A stretch of 64,000 nt of DNA from Gallionella sp. GTDB lineage: Bacteria; Pseudomonadota; Gammaproteobacteria; Burkholderiales; Gallionellaceae. Positions 24,648-33,817 of this stretch are shown here, in pieces. The stretch covers positions 223,932-287,931 of the forward strand of contig PLWV01000017.1 of the NCBI GenBank assembly GCA_003153155.1, in the 5' to 3' direction. The notes below the pieces were generated by a model, which saw only the letters and a program-made list of their open reading frames with translations, was not told where the DNA came from and ran no database searches. A program made the position numbers and the translations under genes. Every line of letters starts with the position of its first letter. Within the stretch, counting starts at the first letter, position 1.

Positions 24648-25454
24648 ATGCAAAATATCCGACCTGCGGCTGTTGCCGGCCTGTTCTACCCCGCTGAACC
24701 CCGGCAGCTTGCGCATGACGTGCAACAGCTGCTGGTCGAGGCGCGCCCGATCGACCTGATTCCCAAGGCACTGATAGTCCCGCACGCCGGTTACATTTAC
24801 TCCGGCGCAATCGCAGCCGCGGCTTATGCCACGATTCGCCCCATCGCCGCGCGCATCCGTCGCGTGGTGCTGCTCGGCCCTACTCATCGCGTCGCGGTGC
24901 GGGGCTTGGCGCTGCCCGGTGCGGATGCCTTTGACACGCCGTTGGGACGGGTCATGCTGGACACGGCGGCAGCGCGTGCCATCACCCATTTGCCGCAAGT
25001 CAGCGTCAGCGCACAAGCGCACGCTCTGGAGCATTCGCTGGAAGTACAACTGCCTTTTTTGCAAAGCGTATTAACGGATTTCACTTTGCTGCCATTGGCG
25101 GTCGGCATGGCTACCGCCGAGGAAGTTGCGGAGGTGCTGGAGACTGTGTGGGGCGGTGATGAAACGCTGGTCGTCATCAGCTCCGATCTCTCGCACTATC
25201 TGCCTTACACCACCGCGCAACGCGTGGATGGCGAAACCGTGCAGTCCATCCTGAATCTGCGCCAACCCATCGCACATGACCATGCCTGTGGCGGCACGCC
25301 CATCAGCGGCCTGATCGTCGCGGCGCAGAAGCACCACCTCACACCTCATTTACTCGATTTGCGAAACTCTGGCGACACCGCCGGGTCTCATGCACAGGTG
25401 GTGGGTTATGCCGCGTTTGCTTTTACCCCGGCGACCGATACCCGAACGGCGTAA
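24648..25454 (+). CDS. amrB: MEMO1-family protein (AmmeMemoRadiSam system protein B)
   Basis: Start at the ATG of MQNIRPAAVAGLFYP. The 268-residue protein shows the MEMO family landmarks VAGLFYPAEP, VPHAGYIYSGAIAA, LLGPTHRV, ALEHSLEVQLPFLQ, SSDLSHYLPY, and GGTPISGLIVA, with conserved His residues that can bind a metal. It is related to class III extradiol dioxygenases but its own reaction is not known. It begins a three-gene set with AMMECR1 and a radical SAM enzyme; the next gene starts 20 bp on. Confidence 0.9.
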   Translation: MQNIRPAAVAGLFYPAEPRQLAHDVQQLLVEARPIDLIPKALIVPHAGYIYSGAIAAAAYATIRPIAARIRRVVLLGPTHRVAVRGLALPGADAFDTPLGRVMLDTAAARAITHLPQVSVSAQAHALEHSLEVQLPFLQSVLTDFTLLPLAVGMATAEEVAEVLETVWGGDETLVVISSDLSHYLPYTTAQRVDGETVQSILNLRQPIAHDHACGGTPISGLIVAAQKHHLTPHLLDLRNSGDTAGSHAQVVGYAAFAFTPATDTRTA

Positions 25455-25474
25455 ATTTTCAGGAGAGACTGAAT

Positions 25475-26122
25475 ATGTTAGATGAACAAGGCAAAGTGTT
25501 ACTACCGATCGCGCGCGCCGCTATTTCGCGCGTGTTGAACGTGTCACACACAGCAGATGAATCCGCGCCGTGGCTGGCTGAGCATGGAGCATGCTTCGTC
25601 ACACTCACACAATACGGCGAGTTGCGCGGCTGCATCGGCTCGCTGCAAGCGCACCGTTCATTGCTCGACGATGTCAAAAGCAATGCCGTGTCCGCTGCCT
25701 TGCGCGATCCGCGTTTCACGCCGTTGAGCGTGGAAGAACTCGACATCACCACAGTCGAGATTTCGCTGCTCTCTACTACACTGGCGATGGAGGTTCGGGA
25801 CGAGGCCGATGCGCTGGCGCAACTCCGCCCCGGCGTGGACGGCATCATTTTTGAATACGGCAGATATCGCAGCACCTTTCTGCCGCAAGTATGGGAGAAC
25901 CTCGCACAGCCAAGGGAATTTCTTGCCATGCTCAGACGCAAGGCCGGGCTACCCGATGACTTCTGGGCGGAAGATGTGAAACTATCGCGCTATAGCGTGA
26001 CCAAATGGAGCGAGTCCGAAAAACTTTTGAAGGAACCACTAGCCAATCGATTAGACGAGCAAACAACACTCGCCAAGTCGCTGGTTATGACCGGGCACCC
26101 GAAGGAGCACCAACATGGATGA
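25475..26122 (+). CDS. amrA: AMMECR1-domain protein (AmmeMemoRadiSam system protein A) with repeat-derived C-terminus
   Basis: 215 residues. The AMMECR1 fold is clear: GACFVTLTQYGELRGCIGS, SALRDPRFTPLSVEEL, and VWENLAQPREFLAMLRRKAGLPDDFW. The family domain ends near residue 185 (KLSRYSVTKWSE). The remaining ~25 residues (EPLANRLDEQTTLAKSLVM) are encoded by one unit of the hairpin-repeat family found at 21.0 and 24.2-24.6 kb, so this tail is a recent addition. It overlaps the next gene by 8 bp. The role of AMMECR1 proteins is unknown. Confidence 0.9.
   Translation: MLDEQGKVLLPIARAAISRVLNVSHTADESAPWLAEHGACFVTLTQYGELRGCIGSLQAHRSLLDDVKSNAVSAALRDPRFTPLSVEELDITTVEISLLSTTLAMEVRDEADALAQLRPGVDGIIFEYGRYRSTFLPQVWENLAQPREFLAMLRRKAGLPDDFWAEDVKLSRYSVTKWSESEKLLKEPLANRLDEQTTLAKSLVMTGHPKEHQHG
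26034..26088 (+). repeat. Double-stem hairpin repeat unit C, inside coding sequence
   Basis: Single unit: ACTAG, outer stem CGATT/AGTCG (one G-T pair), inner CGAG/CTCG with an A-rich loop, ending CTGGTT. Same architecture as clusters A and B. It is wholly inside the AMMECR1 gene, in frame, and is followed at 26091 by ccgggcacccg, a fragment shared with repeat F. Confidence 0.8.
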
Positions 26123-27221
26123 AGCAATCAGCATCGCCGAACAATATCCTGCCAAGTACTGGCACCGGCTGGATGACGGTCGCATCCAGTGCGATCTGTG
26201 CCCGCGCGACTGCAAGTTGCATGAAGGCCAGCGCGGCGCGTGTTTCGTGCGCGGGCGTGTCGGCGATGCGATGGTGCTCACCACCTATGGTCGCTCCTCG
26301 GGTTTCTGCGTCGACCCGGTCGAGAAAAAGCCGCTCAACCATTTCTATCCGGGCAGCAGCATCCTGTCGTTCGGCACGGCGGGCTGCAACCTTGCCTGCA
26401 AATTCTGCCAGAACTGGGACATTTCCAAATCGCGCAGCTTCGACAAACTCGCCGACCAGGCCACTCCGGAAGCCATCGCGCGCAGCGCCGAACGGCTGGG
26501 CTGCAAGAGCGTCGCCTTCACTTACAACGATCCGGTGATCTTCGCCGAATATGCGATGGATGTGGCCGATGCCTGCCACGAGCGCGGCATCAAAGCAGTG
26601 GCGGTCACAGCGGGCTATATGCACGACCAGCCGCGCCGCGAGTTCTATGCCAAGATGGATGCCGCCAACGTTGACCTGAAAGCCTTCACCGACGAGTTCT
26701 ATGTCAAACAAACCGGCTCACATTTGCAACCGGTGCTGGACACGCTGAAATATCTGCGTCAGGAAACCAAGGTGTGGTTGGAAATCACCACACTGCTGAT
26801 CCCCGGTTACAACGATTCCGCGCACGAGATCGGCAAGATGAGCGAATGGATCGCGAGGGAACTCGGCGTGGATGTGCCGCTGCACTTCACCGCCTTCCAC
26901 CCCGACTACAAGATGACCAGCATTTCCGCCACCCCGGCGGAAACGCTGACACAGGCTCGGCAAATCGCCCACTCCGCCGGACTGCTGCATGTCTATACCG
27001 GCAACGTGCATGACCTTTCCGGCGGCACCACGCATTGCCCGGCTTGCCAGCATTCGCTGATTGTGCGCGACTGGCATTTGATCCGCGACTACACACTCAG
27101 CGCACAGGGCAACTGTCCGCAATGCGGCACAACACTGGCTGGACATTTCGAAAAATTCGCCGGACAATTCGGCCGGCAGCGCATCCCTATCGTCATGACG
27201 GGCGTCATGGCGGGAAAATAA
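26115..27221 (+). CDS. amrS: AmmeMemoRadiSam system radical SAM enzyme
   Basis: 368 residues. N-terminal cysteine region CDLCPRDCKLHEGQRGACFVR, then the radical SAM triad CNLACKFCQNW (CX3CX2C), further SAM-fold segments (AFTYNDPVIFAEYA, VDLKAFTDEFY, LIPGYNDS), and a C-terminal zinc-ribbon-like part with CPACQHSL and CPQCGTTL. It is related to pyruvate-formate-lyase-activating enzymes. Together with MEMO and AMMECR1 proteins it forms the conserved AmmeMemoRadiSam set; the substrate is not known. Confidence 0.92.
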   Translation: MDEAISIAEQYPAKYWHRLDDGRIQCDLCPRDCKLHEGQRGACFVRGRVGDAMVLTTYGRSSGFCVDPVEKKPLNHFYPGSSILSFGTAGCNLACKFCQNWDISKSRSFDKLADQATPEAIARSAERLGCKSVAFTYNDPVIFAEYAMDVADACHERGIKAVAVTAGYMHDQPRREFYAKMDAANVDLKAFTDEFYVKQTGSHLQPVLDTLKYLRQETKVWLEITTLLIPGYNDSAHEIGKMSEWIARELGVDVPLHFTAFHPDYKMTSISATPAETLTQARQIAHSAGLLHVYTGNVHDLSGGTTHCPACQHSLIVRDWHLIRDYTLSAQGNCPQCGTTLAGHFEKFAGQFGRQRIPIVMTGVMAGK

Positions 27222-27261
27222 TTAAGCAGGGCGCACAGCCCATTCTAAAAAGGAGAAGTTC

Positions 27262-27345
27262 ATGAGCAGCGTCTGGCGTAGCATCCTGTTTTTCATCGTG
27301 ATCACTTTGTTTCTTGGTTTGCTGGGCTTTATTTTTGTGCATTGA
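27262..27345 (+). CDS. 27-residue single-pass membrane peptide
   Basis: Too short for the ORF track. MSSVWRSILFFIVITLFLGL and seven more residues form one hydrophobic helix with a basic residue at its N-terminal side. The ribosome site is excellent (aaaaggagaagttc, 7-bp spacing). It starts 40 bp after the radical SAM gene in the same direction, so it may be the last gene of that operon. Function is unknown. Confidence 0.6.
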   Translation: MSSVWRSILFFIVITLFLGLLGFIFVH

Positions 27346-27434
27346 TTGCATGGGGAACTCATGGCACACCGCCATGCGCTCCCTGCCCAAGCCGGACGAG
27401 CCGGAGCCAGACAGGTAGCCTGGGTTGAGCAAAG

Positions 27435-27472
27435 CGGAATCCGGAGAAGTACCGCTGAGTCCCCGGATTCCG
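27435..27472. repeat. 10-bp hairpin
   Basis: CGGAATCCGG, 18-base loop, CCGGATTCCG. It lies between the 27-codon gene and the hydrolase gene, without a T-tract. It may be a repeat unit or an RNA structure in the leader of the hydrolase mRNA. Confidence 0.5.
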
Positions 27473-27569
27473 GCCTTCGCCTGCATCTTGGCTACGGGAC
27501 TGTTCTGGGTTCCCAATAAACCCCATGACAGACTTATCGGAGGGCCTGGTTTACATGAGGAGTGAAAAC

Positions 27570-28202
27570 ATGTCGCGACTACCCATCACCATCCCCGCCG
27601 GGCACGTCTCCCTCGAAGGCGAGTTGATCCTACCGCCATCCGCAAAAGGAGTGGTGCTGTTCGCCCACGGCAGCGGCAGCAGCCGCTTCAGTCCGCGCAA
27701 CACCTATGTCGCAGAAGTGCTGCAGCAACGCGGTATCGGCACCCTGCTATTCGATTTGCTGACGCGCGAAGAGGATCAGAATTACGAAACGCGCTTCGAC
27801 ATCGCGCTGCTCACGCAACGCCTGCTCGCGGCGACCGCGTGGCTACAGACTTACCCCATGACGCAAGCCTTGCACATGGGCTATTTCGGTGCCAGCACCG
27901 GTGCGGCGGCGGCGTTACAAGCGGCGGCAAAAATGGAAAATAAAATCGCCGCCGTAGTATCGCGCGGCGGACGGCCCGACCTCGCCGGAGAAGTTGCACT
28001 GCGTCGCGTGACTGCGCCGACCCTGCTCATCGTCGGCGGCGCGGACTACGGTGTGATCGAATTGAACCAGCAGGCGGATGCGCTGCTAAACTGCGAGAAG
28101 AAACTCACCCTGATTCCCGGCGCGACACATTTGTTCGGAGAACCGGGCACATTGCAACAAGCGGCGCACAGCGCAGCCGACTGGTTTGCGCAGCATCTAT
28201 AG
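27570..28202 (+). CDS. Alpha/beta hydrolase (dienelactone hydrolase-like)
   Basis: The ATG at 27570 (MSRLPITIPAG) follows gaggagtgaaaac; earlier ATGs at 27525 and 27555 are less likely. 210 residues with oxyanion region VLFAHGSGSSR, nucleophile elbow GASTGAAAAL (Ser), the acid in IVGGADYGV and a histidine in PGATHLFGEPG. Related to proteins in which a phosphoribosyltransferase and this hydrolase are fused or adjacent; a phosphoribosyltransferase gene is present at 39684 but not adjacent. Substrate unknown. Confidence 0.8.
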   Translation: MSRLPITIPAGHVSLEGELILPPSAKGVVLFAHGSGSSRFSPRNTYVAEVLQQRGIGTLLFDLLTREEDQNYETRFDIALLTQRLLAATAWLQTYPMTQALHMGYFGASTGAAAALQAAAKMENKIAAVVSRGGRPDLAGEVALRRVTAPTLLIVGGADYGVIELNQQADALLNCEKKLTLIPGATHLFGEPGTLQQAAHSAADWFAQHL

Positions 28203-28628
28203 CACCCTGTATCCCGCGACCTGAACGCACTATCGCGAGCAGCGTCAACTGGGATTCGTTCCCATCTCAATCAGGGGATAAAAAATGTTAATGCTGACCC
28301 ATGTGATGATGAACGTCTGGTAACACATAAGAGACGTTCATCTCTGCGAAAAGCGGACGGTCAACGCAGGTTCGAGTAAATACTTTAGATTTTGTAGTAC
28401 TCGGCCGATTTATTGGCGCGGCATATACCTCGCCTCACAATCGGCTGCTCTCCCGGCAAGAGCCGCACCCGCTCCGTCATTGACCGAATGCTGCAATTGT
28501 CTTATGGTTGGATCGCTTTGATTATCGTACTTGAATGTGCGCATTCCTAGTTCCATGATCCGCAGCGTGACGCAGCACTTGTTCCCTGGTTGCGGCGACA
28601 ATGTGAGCGGGCGCCAACACAAAGTGCT
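28203..28628. other. Intergenic region with unexplained decayed sequence
   Basis: No gene can be supported here. The 28410-28628 part is open on the minus strand as a continuation of the transketolase remnant frame, but the translation (GNKCCVTLRIMELGMRTF) has no family likeness. An alternative minus frame (HFVLAPAHIVAATREQVL) looks more protein-like and may be a fragment of another lost gene. Confidence 0.4.
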
Positions 28629-28862
28629 GGACGCCGCTTCGACGGCGACGCGCGCAGTTATCTCCGGCGGCAGCACGCTGTCGCGGTATTCCTGATTCTG
28701 GCTCTCTAACAGTTCCCACGATGGCGTGCTGATCACGCGCGCCTGGATTCCCTCTGCCTTCAGTTGCTCATAAGCTGCAATGCACAGCGTGACTTCATTG
28801 CCGGTCGCCAGCAGCAGCACATCAGGGCTATGGTGCGGGGCATCGGCGAGCACGTAGCGGGG
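28629..28862 (-). pseudogene. Transketolase 3'-region remnant
   Basis: The minus strand encodes RYVLADAPHHSPDVLLLATG, NEVTLCIAAYEQLKAEGI, STPSWELLESQNQEYRDSVL and PPEITARVAVEAAS, clearly the C-terminal domain of transketolase (compare [21 protein letters not shown] and [23 protein letters not shown] in the intact gene at 29092). The fragment is about 78 codons, with no catalytic domains. It is more diverged from the intact copy than a fresh duplicate would be, so it may come from a different transketolase. Confidence 0.85.
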
Positions 28863-28879
28863 CCGGATCCAGCCTAGGC

Positions 28880-29114
28880 AGACCGATGACCACGGCAGGT
28901 CGCCTTCCTGACCTCGACGATAGACTATTTCTTCCGCGCCTATGACGCCAGCAATGGCGAGCCGTTGCGGCAGGGTCGCCTCCCTGTTGGCGGACAGTCG
29001 ATGCCGATGAGCTACGCGATGGACGGCAAACAATATTTGTTTACCGCCGCAGGTGGCCATGGCTCGTTTAGCACAAAGGTCGGCGACTACGTCATCGCCT
29101 ACACGCTGGAGTGA
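28880..29114 (+). pseudogene. 3' remnant of a PQQ-dependent membrane glucose dehydrogenase (gcd)
   Basis: The plus strand from 28890 is open and encodes FLTSTIDYFFRAYDASNGEP, LPVGGQSMPMSYAMDGKQYL, and [20 protein letters not shown], ending YTLE-stop at 29114. This is the characteristic C-terminus of membrane quinoprotein glucose dehydrogenases. Just upstream the frame breaks: ATGACCACGGCAGG (MTTAG-like) continues in another frame, so there is a small deletion. Everything earlier is gone, replaced by the transketolase remnant. The stop overlaps the 3' end of the intact tkt by 23 bp. Confidence 0.85.
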
Positions 29115-31191
29115 TCGTTCGAGACATCAGACCGCTGGCGTCAGCCAGCAGTGTCTTTGCGCGCGAGCAAACGTTGTCGACGGTGAAGCCGTATTCGCGC
29201 AGCACCACCGCGGCCGGCGCGGAAGCGCCGAAGCGTTCCACACTGAGCATGTCGCCCCGCGCACCGATGTAACGATCCCAGCCTTGCGACACACCCAATT
29301 CGACCGCGAGCCGCGTACCCACCGAGGGCGGCAGCACCGCATCGCGTTCGGCTTGTGGTAAAGCCTCGAATAACTCCCAACTCGGCATCGAGACGCAACG
29401 CACGGCGATGCCTTGCTGTTGCAGGCGTTCTGCCGCCGCCACGATCAGGCCGACTTCGGAACCGGTAGCGAGCAGGATCAGTTCGGGCTTGCCGTTCGGC
29501 GCATCGCTCAACACATAGGCGCCACGGCGCAATCCATCCGCCGCGGCGTAGCGGCTGCGATCGAGCGTGGGCAGATCCTGCCGGGTCAATACCAGCATCA
29601 CCGGCCGGTCGCGCGTTTCCAGAGCGACGCGCCAGGCGACCGCGGTTTCGTTGGCATCGCCGGGGCGGATCACGATGAGGTTCGGAATCGCCCGCAGGTT
29701 CGCCAGTTGCTCCACAGGTTGATGGGTGGGGCCGTCCTCGCCGACGGCGATGCTGTCGTGCGTGAACACGTGCACGATGTGCAGCCCCATCAGTGCCGCC
29801 AGCCGGATTGACGGGCGCATGTAGTCGGAGAAGATCAGAAAGGTCGAGCCATACGGAATAAAACCGCCATGCGCGGCGAGGCCGTTGACGATGGCGCCCA
29901 TCGCATGTTCACGCACGCCAAAGTGCAGGTTGCGTCCGGCATAGCTCCAGCCGCCGCCATCGGAGCCTTGTTCATCCGCGTTTTTCGCCGGTGGCGCATT
30001 GAAATCGTCCAAGCCTTTCAAGGCCGTTTTCGTCGATGGGTCGAGGTCGGCCGAACCGCCGGTCAGCGCCAGCAGTTTGGGCGCAATGGCGTTCATCACC
30101 TTGCCGGATGCGTCGCGCGTCGCAAGGCCCTTGGCATCGGCGTCAAATACCGGGATATCCGCGTCCCAGCCGGGCGGCAGTTCGTCACGCAAGCGACCCT
30201 GAAGCTCCTCGGACAGAACCGGAAATGTGCTGGCGTAGATACTCAGCGACAAGTTCCACGCCGCCTCGTCCTGCGCGCCGCGTTCCACCGCCTCTCGGAA
30301 ATGCGCCAGCGCCTCGCCCGGTATCAGGAAGTCCGGCTCGGTCGGCCAGCCCAGTGTCTGCTTGGTCTTGCGTACGTCGTCCACGCCGAGCGGGGAACCG
30401 TGCGCCTTGAAGCTGTCCTGCTCGGGAGAGCCGTAGCCAATATGGGTACGCACCAGGATCAGCGACGGCCGCGCGGTTTCCGCGTGCGCAGCGGCCAGCG
30501 CGGCATCGATCGCAGCGAGGTCGTTGCCGTCCGCCACCGACACGGTGTGCCAACCATAAGCCTCAAAGCGTTGCGCGCGATTCTCGGAAAAGGTGATGTC
30601 GGTGCCGGCGGCTAGGGTGACGTAGTTGTTGTCGTAGAGGCAAATGAGCTTGCCGAGCTTGAGATGACCGGCCAGCGAGGCCGCTTCGGAGGCTACGCCC
30701 TCCATCAGGTCACCGTCGCTGACGATGGCATAGGTATGGTGATCGATGAGCGCGTGATCTGGACGGTTGTAGCGGGCCGCGAGTTGCACCTCTGCGATCG
30801 CCATGCCGACCGCGTTGCCGAAGCCTTGCCCCAGCGGTCCGGTGGTGGTTTCCACGCCAGGCGTGTGTCCGCGCTCGGGATGCCCCGGCGCCTTGCTGCC
30901 CCATTGGCGGAACTGTCGGATGTCGTCCAGCGCAAGGTCGTAGCCGGTCAGGTGCAGCAGACTGTAGAGCAGCGCCGAACCGTGTCCGGCCGAGAGCACG
31001 AAGCGGTCGCGATTGAGCCAATGCGGGTTGTGCGGGTTGTACTTGAGCCAGCGCGTCCATAGCACGTAGGCCATCGGCGCGGCGTCGAGCGGCAGGCCCG
31101 GATGCCCGCTGTTGGCCTTTTGCACCATGTCCACCGACAGGAAGCGCAGGGTATTGATGCATAGCTGGTCGAGTTGCGCCGCGACTGTCAT
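29092..31191 (-). CDS. tkt: Transketolase
   Basis: Start at [11 protein letters not shown], 2 bp after the tal stop; 699 residues. Thiamine-diphosphate motifs are present: [52 protein letters not shown] and [18 protein letters not shown]. The pyrimidine domain has [14 protein letters not shown] and [18 protein letters not shown]. It transfers two-carbon units between sugar phosphates in the non-oxidative pentose-phosphate pathway. The last ~12 residues ([14 protein letters not shown]) are unusual and overlap the gcd remnant, so the original 3' end was probably replaced by rearrangement. Confidence 0.95.
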   Translation of the reverse strand: MTVAAQLDQLCINTLRFLSVDMVQKANSGHPGLPLDAAPMAYVLWTRWLKYNPHNPHWLNRDRFVLSAGHGSALLYSLLHLTGYDLALDDIRQFRQWGSKAPGHPERGHTPGVETTTGPLGQGFGNAVGMAIAEVQLAARYNRPDHALIDHHTYAIVSDGDLMEGVASEAASLAGHLKLGKLICLYDNNYVTLAAGTDITFSENRAQRFEAYGWHTVSVADGNDLAAIDAALAAAHAETARPSLILVRTHIGYGSPEQDSFKAHGSPLGVDDVRKTKQTLGWPTEPDFLIPGEALAHFREAVERGAQDEAAWNLSLSIYASTFPVLSEELQGRLRDELPPGWDADIPVFDADAKGLATRDASGKVMNAIAPKLLALTGGSADLDPSTKTALKGLDDFNAPPAKNADEQGSDGGGWSYAGRNLHFGVREHAMGAIVNGLAAHGGFIPYGSTFLIFSDYMRPSIRLAALMGLHIVHVFTHDSIAVGEDGPTHQPVEQLANLRAIPNLIVIRPGDANETAVAWRVALETRDRPVMLVLTRQDLPTLDRSRYAAADGLRRGAYVLSDAPNGKPELILLATGSEVGLIVAAAERLQQQGIAVRCVSMPSWELFEALPQAERDAVLPPSVGTRLAVELGVSQGWDRYIGARGDMLSVERFGASAPAAVVLREYGFTVDNVCSRAKTLLADASGLMSRTITPACRR

Positions 31192-31193
31192 GG

Positions 31194-32291
31194 CTAGTCT
31201 CCGCCTGGATAGGTCTGCGTAAGCACGGCGCTTTTTGAAGCAATGCAGGCCATCAGATCGCCCCATGACTTGGCGAAAGCTGCGGTGCCTTCGCGCTGGA
31301 GATCGGCGGCAAGCGCTTCATCGTTGACGCCCTCGCGGGTAAATTCCGCGAGCACCGCTTCGGCATTGCCACCGTCGAATCGCATGGCGTCCTTCACTTT
31401 CCCATGATCGGCGAAGGCGAGCAGTGTCTTTTCGGGCATGGTGTTGATGGTATCCGGAGCCGCCAGCGCTTCAACATAAAGAACGTCTGGGGCTGCTGGA
31501 TCCTTGGTGCCGGTGCTGGCCCACAGCAAGCGTTGCGGCCGCGCGCCGGAAGAGGCAAGTTTCTGCCAACGCTTTGATGCCAGCAGGTCGCGGTAGGCTT
31601 TGTACGTGCGCATGGCGATGGCGATGCCGAGGCGGTTGCGGAACTCGTCTGGAACCTTGTCCTTGATCGCTACGTCCCACCGGCTGACGAAAATCGATGC
31701 AACGGAAGCGACCCTTGGATCGCGACCGGCGGCGATGCGCCGCTCGATGCCGCGCATATACGCTTCGGCCGCCGCGATGTAGTGCTCGCGTGAGAACAGC
31801 AGCGTGACATTTATCGGCACGCCCGCGAAGATTGCCTCCTCGATCGCCGGAATGCCTGCGCGGGTACCCGGGATCTTGATGAAAAGATTGGGTCGCCGTG
31901 CACGCGCATGCAGTTGCGCAGCCGCCTTTATCGTGCCGGCGGTGTCGTCCGCAAGCAAGGGCGATACCTCCAGTGATACCCAGCCGTCAACTCCGCCGGT
32001 GGCGTCGTGAACCGGACGAAAGAGATCGGCGGCCTGAGTCAGGTCTTCCAGCGCCAGTTCGAAAAAGAGTGCTTCGCCTGGCTTGCCGGCAAGGGCTTTT
32101 TCTCGGATGGCAGCGTCGTAAAAACCGGTATTCCCGATGGCGTGATCGAAGATCGTGGGATTGGAGGTCAGTCCCGTCACGGATAGCTCGCTGATATAGC
32201 GACCCAGTGTGCCGCTCGTCAGCAGCGCGCGCGCGATGTTGTCGAGCCACAGGCTTTGACCGAGATCGTGCAGTTGTTGTGTGGTTTTCAT
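31194..32291 (-). CDS. tal: Transaldolase
   Basis: Start at [12 protein letters not shown], preceded by aggagct. 365 residues, the long type-2 transaldolase. Motifs: [11 protein letters not shown], the Schiff-base lysine in [23 protein letters not shown] and [10 protein letters not shown]. It moves a dihydroxyacetone unit between sedoheptulose-7-phosphate and glyceraldehyde-3-phosphate. It lies between zwf and tkt in a leftward operon, with a truncated HAD reading frame just upstream. Confidence 0.93.
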   Translation of the reverse strand: MKTTQQLHDLGQSLWLDNIARALLTSGTLGRYISELSVTGLTSNPTIFDHAIGNTGFYDAAIREKALAGKPGEALFFELALEDLTQAADLFRPVHDATGGVDGWVSLEVSPLLADDTAGTIKAAAQLHARARRPNLFIKIPGTRAGIPAIEEAIFAGVPINVTLLFSREHYIAAAEAYMRGIERRIAAGRDPRVASVASIFVSRWDVAIKDKVPDEFRNRLGIAIAMRTYKAYRDLLASKRWQKLASSGARPQRLLWASTGTKDPAAPDVLYVEALAAPDTINTMPEKTLLAFADHGKVKDAMRFDGGNAEAVLAEFTREGVNDEALAADLQREGTAAFAKSWGDLMACIASKSAVLTQTYPGGD

Positions 32292-32347
32292 GATAGCTCC
32301 TATTATGTGCATTCGGCTTTGGGAATGCCGAGCAAGGCGGGAAAATC

Positions 32348-32407
32348 TTAATTGAGCAGGGTATTATCCGCATCCAGCAGGAATCCCACCTCGCTCGCCA
32401 TGGTCAT
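32348..32407 (-). pseudogene. 5' remnant of a HAD-family phosphatase
   Basis: The ATG at 32407 overlaps the zwf stop (ATGA). Nineteen codons read [19 protein letters not shown] and then stop. LLDADNTL is the nucleophile motif I (DxDNT) of haloacid-dehalogenase-type phosphatases, found at exactly this distance from the N-terminus. The rest of the gene is missing and the tal gene follows after 56 bp. The coupling to zwf shows it was a normal operon member before truncation. Confidence 0.7.
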
Positions 32408-33816
32408 TTTGTCGCCTTCACCAATATCGGGTTGTGCCAGCTTCCATCTGCCGCAATGAGCGCATCAGCTTGTTTCGGCCCCCAGCTGCCGGGCTTGTAG
32501 ACGTGGACCCGGCGATGCATGTCAAGAACGGGATCGACCACAGCCCAGGCGGCCTCAACCGCGTCCTCACGGGTGAAGAGAGCGCCATCCCCGGCCATGG
32601 CGTCTACCAAAAGTCGCTCGTAGGGTGCCTCCTCTCCCGGTTGTTCATACAGAAAATAGAGCTCGCGCTGGTCGCCGACGAACTCCTTGCCTGCGCGCTT
32701 GACGCGCGCGGCGAGGACGACCGCAGAGTTGGGAGAGAGCCGGAAGCGCAGATAATTAGCCCGCCCGTCCACAGGTGCTGAATCGTCGAACAGTCTTTGC
32801 GGTGGTGGCTTTAGCTCCACCAGGACCTCGGCCGCTGTGGCAGCCAGACATTTGCCGGAACGCAGGTACCATGGCACTCCCTCCCAGCGCCACGAGTCGA
32901 TGAACAGCCGCAGGGCGCAGAACGTCTCTACGTTCGATCCCTTCGTCACGCCTGGCTCTTTCCGGTAGCCGGCGTACTGGCCGCATACCACGTCGTCCGG
33001 CTTCAGGGGGCGCATGGCCTGGAACACCTTGGCCTTCTCGTTGTGGACGGCACCAAAGCCCTGACAGGCCGGCGGCTCCATGGCTAGCAGCGCGACAATC
33101 TGGAACAAATGGTTCTGGATAACGTCGCGCAGGCAACCGGCGCTTTCGTAAAACGCGCCTCGGCCTTTCACGCCGAAATCCTCAGCCAGCGTGATCTGGA
33201 CGCTGGCCACGTAGTTGCGGTTCCAGATCGGTTCGAGGAAGGAATTGGCGAAGCGGAAATAAAGGATATTCATGATCGCCTTCTTCCCGAGGTAGTGGTC
33301 GATGCGGAAGATCGAGTCTTCCGCGAACACCGACAGCGCGATGCGGTTGAGCTCCCGCGCGGAAGCCAGGTCGCGACCGAACGGTTTTTCGACGATGACG
33401 CGCGCCTGATCGGCCAGACCCGCAGCACCGAGCCCTTTGATTACCGTCGCGAACAGCGCAGGCGGAACGGCGAGATAGTGCGTCGGGTGCCGGGCATCGC
33501 CCAGCGCCTGCTTGAGTGCTTTGAATGTACCCAGATCGTTGTAATCTCCGTCCACATACTGGAGCAGGGAAAGAAGGTGGTCGAGGGCATCCCGGTCATC
33601 GATCTTGCCGGTTTGTTTGATGCTGTCCGTCGCCCGTTTGCGCAGTTGCGCCAAGCTCCACTTCGAGGCAGCGACGCCAACCACCGGCACGTTGAGGACC
33701 CCGCGTTTGGCCATCGCGTAGAGCGCCGGAAAGATCATCTTGTGGGCGAGGTCGCCGGTCACGCCGAAGATCACCAGCGCATCGGCCAACGTCGCGCGGC
33801 TATGGGTATTGCCCAT
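32404..33816 (-). CDS. zwf: Glucose-6-phosphate 1-dehydrogenase
   Basis: The ATG at 33816 ([18 protein letters not shown]) is chosen since it follows the gnd stop by one base; the track start lies deep inside gnd. 470 residues. NADP fold [18 protein letters not shown], signature [11 protein letters not shown] with the substrate-binding lysine, and [11 protein letters not shown]. It oxidises glucose-6-phosphate to 6-phosphogluconolactone as the first oxidative pentose-phosphate step and supplies NADPH. Slightly shorter than the usual ~490 residues. Confidence 0.94.
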   Translation of the reverse strand: MGNTHSRATLADALVIFGVTGDLAHKMIFPALYAMAKRGVLNVPVVGVAASKWSLAQLRKRATDSIKQTGKIDDRDALDHLLSLLQYVDGDYNDLGTFKALKQALGDARHPTHYLAVPPALFATVIKGLGAAGLADQARVIVEKPFGRDLASARELNRIALSVFAEDSIFRIDHYLGKKAIMNILYFRFANSFLEPIWNRNYVASVQITLAEDFGVKGRGAFYESAGCLRDVIQNHLFQIVALLAMEPPACQGFGAVHNEKAKVFQAMRPLKPDDVVCGQYAGYRKEPGVTKGSNVETFCALRLFIDSWRWEGVPWYLRSGKCLAATAAEVLVELKPPPQRLFDDSAPVDGRANYLRFRLSPNSAVVLAARVKRAGKEFVGDQRELYFLYEQPGEEAPYERLLVDAMAGDGALFTREDAVEAAWAVVDPVLDMHRRVHVYKPGSWGPKQADALIAADGSWHNPILVKATK

Positions 33817-33817
33817 C

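Noticed and set aside
28410-29060. Track ORF of 216 residues as a gene
   Set aside because: It is a chance open frame: the middle is a transketolase fragment, the first part is antisense to the gcd remnant and the last part has no likeness to any family.
29869-30615. Plus-strand ORF of 248 residues opposite tkt
   Set aside because: Shadow of the transketolase gene; the minus frame has all family motifs.
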